Shown: positions 10,578 through 21,836 of the stretch, one piece after another | Position numbering within the stretch: position 1 is the stretch's first letter | How the letters are laid out: each line of letters starts with the position of its first letter | NCBI GenBank assembly: GCA_022702705.1 | Contig: CM040432.1 | Span: 50,494,540 to 50,558,539 of the forward strand | DNA length: 64,000 bases | Direction: 5' to 3' | Source of the DNA: Papilionanthe hookeriana x Papilionanthe teres | Taxonomy: Eukaryota > Streptophyta > Magnoliopsida > Asparagales > Orchidaceae | The notes under the pieces: generated by a model | Seen by the model: the letters and a program-made list of their open reading frames with translations, nothing else | Database searches by the model: none | What the model was told of the DNA's origin: nothing | Made by a program: the position numbers and the translations under genes

Positions 10578-11336
10578 AAAACATTATCTTAAGATTTGAT
10601 TCAATGTTTGATGTCATTTTTATGTGCTATTGTTTTGTATGACTTATTCCTTGTTACATGTCAGAGTTGTGTGTGGAATCCTCAATGGAGTAGTCGGTCC
10701 TTGCTTTTGTATTAGAGATGTTAAAGGGTAAGAAAGATACGGGTCAGTCACCCGCGTGCCCCACTAAGTGAGCCAAGGCGCACTCGTGCCTATCTCGCAC
10801 ACACCAGCATTGCGATATAGAGACGTTATACTTGCGCCTATTTGAAAGAGCTCTCACAATGGGATAATCGGGTTCTGAACTAAGTGCATGCAAGCCTTCC
10901 ACGCTTCACAGAGCATCAACGTTTGTGTTTGCGAGCTCTTGTCCCACAACACGATATGAAACAGGTGGCATACCTAAGCCCATCTTATAACATACCCATG
11001 TGGTGCAAGTTAGGATCTAGTGCCCTCCTGCATGAATCAGTCGAACCCGCATATTCTTCAGAGCATCTCCAGTGCTCTAGGTTCCAGCACACGCCTACAC
11101 TTTTATAGCCTTGTGATCTCATCACTGTTGCCATTCTCGAATTCTTCCCCTACCCATGACCTCTACCCTAGCTGATTTCAAAGGAGGAGATAAAGGAGAG
11201 AAGAAAGAAGAAAAAGGAGAGCAAAGAAGGAGAAGAAGAAGAGGAAGAGAACGAAAGAGCTCCGTTAAAAATTGTGTCTGGTTTACTAGCATTCCCTTAG
11301 GTTAATCCCTCCTTTCTATGTTCTTGAGCCTTATGA
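10578..11336 (+). other. Non-coding leader between pol and the 3' ORF of element C
   Basis: It includes a GC-rich block at 10740-11110 with several GCGCC/GCGCACTCG words, then a purine-rich stretch (11165-11265, AAGGAG/AGAAG runs). In element B the matching positions also hold GGCGCC-rich blocks in front of each 3' ORF copy. No protein-coding frame is convincing here. Confidence 0.45.
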
Positions 11337-11705
11337 CACCCAAGATCATGGGAAAGAAATAAACAACCTTTGACAACAAGAAGTTCATTATGTTAAATGC
11401 ATCAAATTGTTATGATGATTTCTTGATGTCAAAGATGCTGATCACTGAACAAGTGTTCCTGGAATTTGAAGGTAGGGACGAGGGGAAAATCGTTGGTCAT
11501 AGGTGGGAGCGATTTTTGTATGTGTTGGATCACTGCAATGTGTTCCAATGCTGGTGTGGTTGGGGAGAGGTGGGAGGAGAAGTTGAATCTCAATAAGCCA
11601 ATCAGCAAGCATATTATCTTCTTATACATGCAAAAGTCCACAAATGAATAGAGGGAGAGCTCTTTGCGACCACAGCCCAGACCAATCAAGGCATTTTTTG
11701 CATCG
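11337..11705 (+). pseudogene. 3' ORF of element C, N-terminal part
   Basis: From a Met-Thr-Pro-Lys start near 11337, translation gives TTFDNKKFIMLNASNCYDDF and then MSKMLITEQVFLEFEG and a WERFLYVLDHCNVF block. This parallels the N-terminal part of the B copies (MKRRIIKERGF..., ERHWEVLCYIS...), so it is the post-pol ORF of an Athila element. It contains stops, is strongly shortened, and is cut at 11706-11710 by element B. The remainder resumes after B at 25389. Confidence 0.6.
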
Positions 11706-11710
11706 ATCAC
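11706..11710. repeat. Left target-site duplication of element B (ATCAC)
   Basis: ATCAC directly precedes the first LTR base at 11711 and recurs at 25308-25312 directly after the other LTR. A perfect 5-bp duplication is typical for Ty3/gypsy integration. Confidence 0.85.
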
Positions 11711-13338
11711 TGATAGCTAGACTTTATATATTGTAAGAACTTATGAACTCAAATTTATATATTTAAAAATGATTTTATAAAGTCCAAACATTCAATGCAA
11801 GTATACGTATCGTATCAAGTAATACAGGGCTCTAATGGAGTCCTAGTTATCGATCCCACAGAGGAAGGCACGATTCTTACAATAGATAACGTAATACTGA
11901 AATCCAATACTCAAATCGCAATTAAAGTTTAAGTTTACTTCTACTAACAAGATGCAGAAAATAGTAATAGTTAAGTAAACTACAATTACTTCTAATATCT
12001 TTAAAACAGAATTAACTAACACACACTAAGCTTGGTATTTGAAAGGTTTTATATATATGAAAAGTATATTTCCTCTTGCAACGAGTATATGATGTGTGAA
12101 TGATGTAGAATGATTTTTTATTTTATTGTGTCAAATAGGAGCAAAAATGTTTCTTTACCCTCAAAAGAGTACCCCCACTTCCATGCATGAAAAGAACATT
12201 GACATATCCTAAGTTCAGTCACTAAATCTAAGGCTAGGCTGGGAGGATGCCGGTTGTCACTACGGAGCTCCCACTCACCCTTCGCCTGAAGGCTAACCTT
12301 CAAGTTTAGTTACTAATCTTAGGACCAAATTAGGGACCTCAACCTGTAACCCTGAAACCTCCAATTTGAAGTCCATCAAAACACATTTCCCTATTTATTT
12401 ACACTCAATTCCCATGAACTACGCAATTCATCCATGGACATGGAATGGATTCTTCATTATTGTTGTAGGACACTAAATCCTTTCAGAGTTAATGTTCAAC
12501 AACATATTTTAACAATTCAATTGGCCAGATCGAAAAGTAAATTAAGTTCGAAATGAAAAACCATCACAATTTCTTCATTACTTTAAAAGCACTTCAAATC
12601 CACATCATCACATCATCACATCTCTATGTAAGAAGAAAGACAAAGGAGACTACTCAAATTCATGGAGAATACACAATAAAACATCGATTATATATATAAA
12701 AAAATTCATACAAATCACAAAAGAAAATAAAACTTATTTCTTTCTCTTCCCCAATGCAAATCCCTTGAAGTTCCTTTAAATCCTTTTTTCTCTTCTTTAC
12801 AACACTCAATTCCCTCTTTAAAAAGAAGCAATCTCTCAGTTTACTCCTTCTCCTTCACTCTTTAAAGAAGAATCCCTCTCAAATTCTCACTTCTACAATC
12901 ACTCTTCTAAACCCTAACACTCAACACACACTCTCCCTCTCTATAACCACACTAAAACTCCATAACACACACTATTTTTCGTCTAAAAACAGTTGCTTAT
13001 AAGTTAGAAATGAAATCCCAAGAGTTTCCTTAAGCATCCCTTCAAAAATTCGCCAAAACTCTTCAAACATAAATTTAACCGTCATTAGGCGCTGGCGGCG
13101 CTCTATCGTCCGAATATATTCTGGGCTCTCAGGAAAATGGCGCTGGCAGCGTCAGAAGCTGTTTTCCTCCATTTTTCTCCTTTTTGCATCGAATTCGTTC
13201 CTTTTCGCTTCTTTTCGCTTCAATCACCTAAAATTATCATACCTGCAAAAAATATGAAAAATACCTTTCTTAAAGTGCAATATCACCAAAAATGGGTAAA
13301 ATTATATTGCAAAAATAGTATATATTTTTAGTGCATCA
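11711..13338 (-). mobile_element. 3' LTR of element B
   Basis: It spans 1628 bp, starts TGATGCAC and ends AGCTATCA in element orientation. It carries GGCGCC-type sequence near 13086-13155 and the conserved terminal box at 11860-11797. Compared with the 5' LTR it lacks the segment with GCCCATTCTGGCGT found at 25093-25110. Confidence 0.9.
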
Positions 13339-13356
13339 AAATCCCCCAATCTTAAC
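13339..13356 (-). other. Terminal polypurine tract of element B
   Basis: GTTAAGATTGGGGGATTT on the minus strand runs straight into the first TGAT of the 3' LTR. This is the expected plus-strand primer site. Confidence 0.85.
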
Positions 13357-14650
13357 TATTACTTTTACTACATAAAAATATAACTCAAGGCAATGTACTT
13401 TTCACCTGTAGATCACTAAAGCTTTTTCATTCAAATGAATATATTGGTTAGACTTTTAGAAAGAAATTCAGTAACTCAGGTTAACACTACAGGTATAAGA
13501 ATATTCAGCAATCAAGTCTAAGGGTTTTATTCTTCTATTTATTTCAAGATAAACCATAATTTGTCACATTAAGAGTGCCTTAAAAGATTATGTGAAAAAG
13601 GAGTTCATGCAAACTTCATCATAATGTAGGCCAATACTTTAAATATAAATTCAGAAATGAAATCAAGTTCTCCCTTTAGGGTGACTCAAGTGAAGCCAAT
13701 TTTTTATTAGGCATCTCCTCAGGTTTCTCCTCATAAATATGTTTTTTTCTTTTTCTTTTTCTTTCCTTTTTTTAGGATTGTTTTTCAATCCTTCTTTTCT
13801 TTCCTTTTTCTCTTTTCTCTTTTTTTTTTTAATGAGGATTACTATATCTAGATAGCCTGTAATGATTTTGAACTTCACTCTCTTCTTTCTAAAGTTCAAA
13901 CTTGAAACACATCCTTACTTTGAAATTAGGTATGAGCTTTATTATTCATCATAACGTCACAATCTCTTCTTAACACACAGTTTTCTTAACATCTGATCCA
14001 AGTCTCTTAACATTTCAAAAATACAGTTTTCTTTACTTTAAATAGTTAACTATAATCAAATCCTTTCATACCAAATATCTTAACCTTATAAAATTAACCT
14101 TTATTACTAAAAACATTCATCTAATCCTTCCATAATATTCAACTGAAATAAAAAGTTTTAGTTATCTCAAGTGAGGTTCAACTGTCAGAAGTTATGCTAA
14201 TAATTTTTGAAAATATAATAATTGAGAACAAATAAGAGCTAATAATTTTCTACCCTCCCCCAAACTTAAATTTTTCAATAAATTTGAAACAATATAGAGT
14301 AAAAGAAACTAACCTTTTTGTGTTAGGATCTTGAAATCTTTAAGAGCTATATGGTATTAGTCAAAATTTACAACTAGCAGGCATGAAACTATTAGTAATA
14401 GTGATATAAAAATTTTAAATATTTGCAAGGTAAAGATATATCAAATTTAAACATCTAAACATCCAACAAAACGCCATAACTGCTAAACTAACTATCACAA
14501 CACTACACATTCATTTTAACAATTTTAATTTTTCATTACAATATAACAATACATTAACAGGTTTACACATCACATGGAAAAGTAAATAACTGTTACATCA
14601 CAGAAACAACACAACACATAATAAGAAAAACAGAAACAGAAACGAACAAA
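13357..14650 (-). other. 3' non-coding region of element B
   Basis: About 1.3 kb of AT-rich sequence lies between the 3' ORF stop and the polypurine tract. It contains a pyrimidine-rich run on the plus strand at 13740-13830 (purine-rich in element orientation) and the upstream purine tract at 14270-14251. I see no convincing coding frame. Confidence 0.6.
14251..14270 (-). other. Upstream purine tract of element B
   Basis: TTTAAGTTTGGGGGAGGGTA on the minus strand lies 381 bp after the 3' ORF stop and about 0.9 kb before the terminal polypurine tract. It matches the motif in A (745-760) and, more weakly, C (25999-26014). Confidence 0.5.
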
Positions 14651-15769
14651 CTACCAATCTCCATCACCAGGATCAACAGTAGGGTCAGTACGATCAGGTC
14701 TATATGGTGTATAGCTAGGGCAAGTAGGAAATATCACATCAGTCTCCCCCCTCATGAATCTGACCTGAGCATCATGATAAGCAATATCGAACTCGACTCT
14801 TCTCCTTATATAATCTTCATTCACATCACTTTTAGCCTTAAACACATCCATCCTACCATGGAGTCTATCCATACTAGCACTCTGTAATCTAAGCTGCTCC
14901 ATAATATCAGACAATGTAGGGGGCTCAGATGTAGATGAAATGTCATAGCTCGTAGTAGGAATATCAGTACTCCTACTCTCATCTCGTGCTCCCACATGAG
15001 ACTCATAAGTACAAATCATAGTTTTTGTAATGGGTCTCAGTGGTATAGCTACCTCTTCAGAACTATTGAACTCTACTCCAGACTGAACACAAAGGGCATG
15101 AACTAGGGAAGGATGTCATAATCCTCCAGTGGTCTTGCCTCTAGCAACAGTTTGAATGTTCTTTAAGATAATAGCTCCAATATCAATCTTCTTCATATTC
15201 TAAATACAATAGTTCAGAATTGCTCTATCCCTTGTAACTTCACTGTGCTGATAAGAAGGTAACAATCTTGCAGAGATGAAATAGTGTCAAGCTTTAGATA
15301 CAACATTTAACTTGGAAGCGGGGAAGTTAATCATCTGTTCTTGACTTATTTTCCATTCCCCTTTCCATCTATCAGAAAAGCAATTAATTCTTTCATATTT
15401 GCCTCTCGGATATCAAAATTTTCATATTCGCAAACAAAAGGTTCCCAAGTTTGATAAAATGCATTGATACGTTGAGGGGTGAATTCAACCATTTTTCCCT
15501 GACTAGCACATACTCAGTGTCAGTCCTGGGCACATTTGCATAGAACTCTCTAACAACACCCATAACAGCATTCGCATTAAAATAAAAAAAATCTCTCTCA
15601 ATTCCTCTTAGCAATTAATTGCTCAACAGATTCACCAGGATTATCAAAAGCTTGATCATGAATACACTTCTTATTGTAAAGGTAAGATTTAAAACGAAAC
15701 TACACCTTAACATTGACAAATCTTTTCAAAATCTAATTTTCTCTTCCCTTTACTCATCCTTGAAGCCAT
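14651..15769 (-). pseudogene. Second 3' ORF copy of element B (plant transposon-associated protein)
   Basis: It starts at ATG 15769 (MASRMSKGKRKLDFEKI) and ends at the stop at 14651. The conserved middle reads REFYANVPRTDTEYVLVREK, then after frame changes a TRDRAILNYCIQNMKKIDIG block. The tail has a predicted coiled segment (LSDIMEQLRLQSASMDRLHG) and ends in an acidic PTVDPGDGDW. The blocks are in the same order as in the other copy at 17805-16636, though the two share only scattered residues. Frameshifts near 15700 and 15390 and a stop near 15100 disable it. The family is common after pol in Athila elements and has no proven function. Confidence 0.75.
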
Positions 15770-16139
15770 GTGGATTTCTAAAAATTGCAACAAAAATCTA
15801 ACAAATTCCAAATCCACAATGTAACAAACTCCAAATACTATTCTAAATAAGTAAGATCAAATTTTATCGTAGGAAATCTCAGAATTTCTTCAAAATCCCA
15901 AAATTCCAATCTAAGCAATGTGAGAGATTCCTATGGTGAAAAAAAAAAATTTAACTTAAAGCGAAGCTCTTACCAAGAGAAGTGTAGATCCAATCTAGAA
16001 AAGCCTTGAATTTGCTTCAAATCCATAATCTACAAGCCCTAAGTCTTCAAAATCGCAAAACTGGAGGAGGAAGACGAAAGAAATGGAAAAAACCGCGGGT
16101 CTCAGGGTCAAAATCGCGAAATAAAGGAGTTTTGGCCTT

Positions 16140-16260
16140 TTTCTATATTTGGGCGCCGACAACGCTTTGTTTTTTTAAATAGACCAAACTCACTGTATTT
16201 GAGCCCCGGCGACGCCCATTCTGGCGTCTGAGGCGCCAGTCCAAAAATTTTTCTGGGTCC
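16140..16260 (-). other. GGCGCC-rich segment before the second 3' ORF of B
   Basis: It contains GGCGCC at both ends and, on the plus strand, CGACGCCCATTCTGGCGT at 16210-16227. That is a 17-of-18 match to 25093-25110 inside the 5' LTR of B. A TATTTAAA-like stretch lies between. The arrangement suggests an LTR-derived promoter-like piece placed in front of the ORF, which is an inference. Confidence 0.55.
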
Positions 16261-16635
16261 GAAATTTTTTTCATAATTTCAATCTTTTCATCCTCCACAA
16301 TGACATTTAACACTTCACTAAGCATTTATTTCATCACAAAAGCAATAAATAACATAATTTTTACACAAACAACACAAAACATTCTTATATATATAAAATC
16401 CACATTACAACATAAACACTAATATGTTCATCAAATCAAACCGACAACTCTTAGATTCTTAGTGTTGCAAGTACATTACGATAAACAAACACTAAAATCT
16501 AAGCACACACAATGAAATTAAGAATAGAAAATTCAAATACAGACTACAAAGCAAAGCAAAGCAAATACTAAACACACCAAACAAAATTAAGCAAAGTAAA
16601 GCAAACACACATCAAACATAAGAAGAATTCAGTAA

Positions 16636-17805
16636 TCATTCCTCATCGGTCTCAGAACTTTCTTCATCTCTGCTATCTCCAATAGATTGCTGATGCACGA
16701 ACAAATTATAGAAGGGACAAAATGGGAATTCATCTGATGAATCATCAGCAATCACAATATTCTTCTTCATCAGATTAATCAGGTACATTTCAATCCGACC
16801 AGTGTGATCAAATTGTTCCTTCATCCTTCAGTCTATATGATCAAATAAGTCAAAAATATTATTAATGGCATTCATAACATTCTATACCTCTTTTTCCAAT
16901 TGCTTAATTCTCTTCAATATCACTCTGGAACATTCAAGAAAATAAGGCTGAATAGGTTGTGAAGTCTGAGTTGGTTGATCAGCAAGCAGATCCATATCTC
17001 ATTCATCTCCTACTGTTTGGTAGTCATGAAGATTAGTTGGATCAATAGACCACCAGGGAAGAAGAACTTTTTCCCAACTCTCATACGAAATTTGTGATTG
17101 ACTACACAACAGAAATATGGTGGACGGCTGTCCAAGCCCATATTTAGATCCATGAACTATCAAACACAAAATTGATTTCATAATTATATTTCCAATATCA
17201 ATTGGCCTTCCAGTTTGAATACATAAATTCAAAATAGCACTTTCCTTGGTTACTTTACTAATTTTCAAAGTTGGAAATAACTTTGCTGAAATAAAGTAAT
17301 GTCATTGCTTTGACACTGGATTTAAGAATGCAGAAAGGAAACTAATATATCCATTGTCTCTTAGTTCCCAGTCTTCATTTTCATCTGTTAAGTAACGATA
17401 AACATCATTCATATTATCGCTTATCGCATTAAAATTAGAATAGTGGCAAATAGGTACATTCTCAATCATAAAGAGATCATTAATTCTCGCAGGAGTGAAT
17501 TGCATAAACCTACCTCGCACAAAGATGAATCCTTGGTTGATCCTTTGAATATTTACATAGAATTCCTTCACAACCAGAACGACTACGGCAGTGCTAATGT
17601 AACATAGCACTTCCCAATGTCTTTCTTTTATTATCTCTTCAACTCTTGTAGTAAGATTATCCATACCTCGATTAATAAAACCTCTTTCCTTGATAATCCT
17701 CCTCTTCATCATCACCTTGTTAAATAATCGATGCGCCTCAAAACTGATAAATTTCCATCGGTTGAAAATGTGAGATCGAGGGGTTTCAATGGAGTAAGAA
17801 TCCAT
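16636..17805 (-). pseudogene. First 3' ORF copy of element B (plant transposon-associated protein)
   Basis: The ATG at 17805 opens a frame that is almost complete for about 390 codons. It begins MDSYSIETPRSHIF, has a conserved VVKEFYVNIQRINQGFIFVR block near residue 85-105, and a WELRDNGYISFLSAFLNPVS block near residue 150-165. Then KESAILNLCIQTGRPIDIGN and a QPSTIFLLCSQSQI block follow, and it ends in an acidic DEESSETDEE tail. It is broken by a few stops, such as TGA at 17304-17302 in a Trp-like context and another near 16998. Compared with the copy at 15769-14651 it is longer and better preserved. It follows a GGCGCC-rich leader (17940-18060). Confidence 0.75.
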
Positions 17806-17939
17806 GGGATGCGAATTGGGAAAGGAAGTTTTCGTTTTTCTGGAGTTTGGAAGTTTAAAATGGACTTTAGGGAGTTATAAGGAAGAAGAACCAGCTCAAA
17901 ATCGCCAAATATCGCATTTTGAAACTCCAAAAACTATCA

Positions 17940-18060
17940 ATAGGTTTTCATCATCGGCGGCGCTCGATAGGGCGCCGGGGGTGCTTAAACCTGAAAGTTT
18001 AGTATGTTCTCTGTAATTGGGCACCGGCGGCGCCAATGGTCAAAATCTGTACCGAACTTC
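17940..18060 (-). other. GGCGCC-rich segment before the first 3' ORF of B
   Basis: On the plus strand there are GGCGGCGCTCGATAGGGCGCC and, 60 bp on, GGGCACCGGCGGCGCCAA. The spacing and word content resemble the LTR segment at 25034-25125 and the internal segment at 16140-16260. No coding role is visible. Confidence 0.5.
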
Positions 18061-18203
18061 GTTTGGCCAAAATATTCCAATATCTCAATTCTATCCAATA
18101 TTAAAAAATTTTTAAAAGTATTTAGGAGCTATTAGGATTCCAAAATAACTATCTAAAAAGCTTAAATACAACAAACAAGCAAACACACCATAAAGATACA
18201 TAT

Positions 18204-18237
18204 GGTTTGCCTCTCATAAAGTGCTTTGTTTAACGTC
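18204..18237 (-). other. Conserved 34-nt post-pol motif, element B copy
   Basis: On the minus strand it begins GACGTTAAACAAAGC and ends GAGAGGCAAACC, 23 nt after the pol stop at 18260. It matches 10544-10577 in element C in length and in most positions. Confidence 0.65.
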
Positions 18238-18259
18238 GTCAGCTCAAAAAACCATTCAG

Positions 18260-19531
18260 TTAATCGAGATGACTCAGCATTAAAACCTCTTTGATGTCGG
18301 GTTGAAACCCGTCAAAGTAAGGCTTTAATCGATGCTCATTAACCTTGAAAATCTTTCCAGTATCAGGATCCTCAATATCAAGAGATCCAATAGAATGAAC
18401 TTTTACAACTGTAAAAGGTTTCAACCATCTAAACTTGAGCTTTCCAGGAAATAATTTTAATCTTGTGTTGTATAACTAAACTTTTTGTCCATGTTCAAGT
18501 TTCTTTTTCAATATCTTCCGATCATGCCACAATTTCATTCTCTCTTTATAGATCCTGTCATTGTGATAAGATGTATTTCTAATTTCTTCCAATTCATTCA
18601 ATTGCATAAATCTCTTCTCTCCAGTATTTTTCAAATTAAAATTCAACTCTTTTGTCGCCCAATATGCTTTATGCTCTAATTCAACTGGTAAATGAAAAGT
18701 CTTACCAAACACTAGTCTATAAGGAAACATTCCAATAGGGGTCTTAAAAGCAGTCCTATAAGCCCATAATTCAATATCAAATCGAGCAGACCAATATAAT
18801 TTAAGATTATCCACAGTTCTCTCCAAAATTCTTTTAATTTCACGATTAGACACTTCTGCTAAACCACTAGTTTGGGGATGATAAGCAGTGGAGATTCTAT
18901 GAATAATATTATACTTCTCAATCAATCTCTTAATTTGATTATTCCTAAAATGGGATCCACCATCAGTTATAATCACTCTTGACATTCCATATCTCGTAAA
19001 AATATTTTTCTTTAAAAATTTTGAAACACTCCGAGCATCACATTTACGTAAAGCAATAGCTTTAATTCATTTCGAGACATAATCAACGGCAACCAATATA
19101 TATAAATTTCCAAATGAAGGAGTAAATGGTCCCATAAAATCTAGTCCCCATACATCAAAAATTTCAACATCCAAATTATAATTTAGAGGCATTTCATTTC
19201 TTCTAGAGATATTACCTATTCTCTGACATCGATCACATGATTTAATATATTTGTATACATCTTTAAAAAGAGTAGGCCAATAAAATCCAGATTGTAAAAT
19301 CTTAAAAATAGTTTTATCAGCACCGAAATGACCTCCAAATTCAGAATCTTGACATCGTTGAATAATTAAATTATTTTCTTCCCGTGGCACACATCTTCTA
19401 ATAATCAGATCCTTACGCTGTTTATATAGATAGGTCTCATCGCAAAAATAAAATTTTGCATCATATTTAAACTTCTTTTGTTGTTGCCTTGTTAAATCAG
19501 GTGGTACAATATCACTCACAATATAATTCAC
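18260..19531 (-). pseudogene. Integrase domain of element B
   Basis: The N-terminal zinc-binding region has HFGADKT and CDRCQR. The core has all three catalytic residues: Asp in WGLDFMGPF, Asp in IITDGGSHF, and Glu in GLAEVSNREI. The C-terminal part ends VNEHRLKPYFDGFQPDIKEV and LMLSHLD before the TAA at 18262-18260. Integrase inserts the cDNA into the genome. The only break I see in the core is a TGA around 19068 after YVSK, where Trp is expected, plus a stop near 18475 after GQKV. The catalytic triad survives, so this domain died late. Confidence 0.85.
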
Positions 19532-19543
19532 AATATCAGCATA

Positions 19544-20004
19544 CTAAGACAAATTTCTTCTCATAATAGTATAAAGTTGTTCATCAGGGAAAGTTTCTGT
19601 AACTTCCTTCTCAAATTCAGATAATTTATCATACTCTAATCTTGACAAATGATTAGCTATTTGGTTATCAGATCTCTTCCTATCAACTATCACAAAATCA
19701 AATACTTGCAGAAGAAGTATCCATCTAATCAGTCTAGGTTTGGCATCCTTCTTTTGCATTAAATATTTGATAGCTGAATGATCTGTATGCACAATACTTT
19801 TAGCTCTAATTAAATAAGCTCTATGCTTTCAAAAGCAAATACTATAGCTAATAACTCTCTTTCAGTAGTGGTATAATTAATTTGAGCCTCATTAAGAGTT
19901 TTACTAGCATAGTAAATGACCTTAAAAACTTTATCATACATTTACCCCAACGCTACTCTGATCGCATAATCACTAGCATCACACATAAGTTCAAATGGTT
20001 TCTC
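19544..20004 (-). pseudogene. RNase H domain of element B
   Basis: Translation gives FELMCDASDYAIRVALG, a stop where Gln is expected (CAA to TAA), then VIYYASKTLNEAQINYTTTE and RELLAIVFAFES. A frameshift follows, then HTDHSAIKYLMQKKDAKPRL and a NQIANHLSRLE end. The order and motifs are those of Ty3/gypsy RNase H, which removes the RNA strand during cDNA synthesis. A stop at 20007-20005 separates it from RT. Confidence 0.8.
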
Positions 20005-21100
20005 TTAATCAGGTGAAACAATTATAGGTGCAGTGATTAATTTATCTTTCAATAATTCAAAAGCACTCAGACATTCATCATTAAAATCAAATTTTCTATC
20101 ATTTTCTAGAAGTCGGCACAAAGGTTTGGTAATTTTAGAAAAATCTTTAATATATCGCCTGTAAAATCCAGCATGTCTTAAGAAACTCCTCACCTCTCTC
20201 ACGGTAGTGGGTGGTGGCAATCTCTCAATCACTCTAATTTTAGCAGGGTCGACCTCCATACCATATTCAGAAATTTTATGTCCAAGCACAATTCCTCCTG
20301 CAACTATAAATTGATATTTCTCCCAATTCAGAACTAAATTTGTTTTCTCACAAAGCTCCAAAACTTTTGCTAAGTTTTCCAAACAGATTTCAAATGATGT
20401 CTCAAATACAGAGAAATCATCCATGAAAACTTCTAGTCCATTATCCATCATACTGCTGAAGATAGACATCATACATCTCTGAAACGTTGCAGGTGCATTA
20501 CACAGTCCAAAAGGCATTATTCGAAAAGCAAACGTTCAATAAGGGCTAGTAAATGTTGTCTTTTCTTGATCCTCAGAAGCAATAGGTATTTGATGGTAAC
20601 CAGTATATCCATCCAGGAAGCAATAGTACTTGTGTCCAGCAAGTCTATTCAGCATTTGATCAAGAAAAGGAAGAGGAAATTGATCTTTTTGTGTGGCGGC
20701 ATTTAATTTCCTATAGTCAATACAAATTCTTCATCCATTAATTTGTCTTGTGAGTATAATTTCATTACATTCATTCACTTCAACAATCACTCCTCCCTTT
20801 TTCGGTACACAATGTATTGGACTCACCCAAGCACTATCCAAAATAGGATAAATAATTCCAGCATCCAGCCATTCTAAAATCTCCTTCTTAAATACTTCTT
20901 TCATTATTAGATATAATCTCCTCTGCGGATCAACTCTCAGTTTATGTTCTTCATCTAATGAAATTCTGTGCATACAAATCAAAAGACTGATTCCTTTAAT
21001 ATCTGCTAGAGTCCATCCAAAAGCCTTTTTGTATCTTTTTAAAATTTCTAATAATTTTTGTTCTTGATATTCATTTAACTGTGAAGATACAATAACTGGT
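20005..21100 (-). pseudogene. Reverse transcriptase domain of element B
   Basis: One frame runs through the whole domain. It has an N-terminal block with DPQRRLYLIMKEVFKKEILE and SAWVSPIHCVPKKGG, then RICIDYRKLNAATQKDQFPL, FLDGYTGYHQIPIA, MPFGLCNAPATFQRCMMSIF, and the catalytic FMDDF near 20425. The thumb has VLGHKISEYGMEVDPAKI and FLRHAGFYRRYIKDFSKITK. Two stops interrupt it: TGA at 20733-20731 where the family has Trp (before RICIDY), and another TGA near 20540 in the SPYGTFA-type motif. FMDDF in place of YxDD is a feature of the Athila group. Confidence 0.88.
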
Positions 21101-21379
21101 AAGGTAGATGATTCTCCGAAAAACATATAATTCAAATAATTAGGGAGAATTTTCATCTCAATTTCAGGAGGTTTTATTATAGATGGAATTAAGCTTTTAT
21201 CTCCACCTTCCATAGTGTCTAATACTTCAAATCTCTCCTGAACATACTCCAAATCTTCATTATTTTTACTATCTGAATTTTCTTCATTTTCAATTCCTTC
21301 TTTAAACATATTTTCATGCTCCACTTCTTTTTCAAATATATTTTCAAAATGATCATTTCTCAAATCTTCACAGACCTCC

Positions 21380-21836
21380 ATCCTAAAACATTCATTGTCT
21401 TTTTCCATTGAGGGATACTTCATAGATTTCAAAATATTAAAGGTCACCTCTTGATCATTAACTCTCATAGTTAATTCTCCCTTTTGAACATCAATCACTA
21501 CTCTCCCAGCAGCAAGGAATGGTCTTCCCAAAATGATTGAACTTTCTTTATCTTCCTCCATATTAAGTACAATAAAATCCACGGGAAAGATAAATTTATC
21601 CACTTTCACTAACACATCTTCCACCACTCCTTTAGGGTAAGTAATGGAACACCAACTGAAGAGTCACAGACGTAGGAGAAATTTCTCTTATTCCCAACAT
21701 TTTCAAAGTTGATAAAGGCATAAGATTAATACTAGCTCCCAGATCACATAAGGCACTTTCGAAAACATTTTCACCTATAGCACACAGGATAGTGAAACTA
21801 CCAGGATCTTTAAGTTTTTCCAGAAGCTTCTTCTAA
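21380..21836 (-). pseudogene. Aspartic protease domain of element B
   Basis: On the minus strand translation gives DPGSFTILCAIGENVFESAL, then CDLGASINLMPLS with the catalytic Asp intact, then SPTSVTLQLV and a frameshift near 21630. The next frame has VKVDKFIFPVDFIVLNMEED and ILGRPFLAAGRVVIDVQKGE. The DLGAS form of the active site is usual in Athila elements. The protease would cut the Gag-Pol polyprotein, so the frameshift is inactivating. Confidence 0.8.

Noticed and set aside
13663..13899. Lys/Glu-rich minus-strand frame
   Set aside because: It is the purine-rich tract in the 3' non-coding region of element B, low complexity only.
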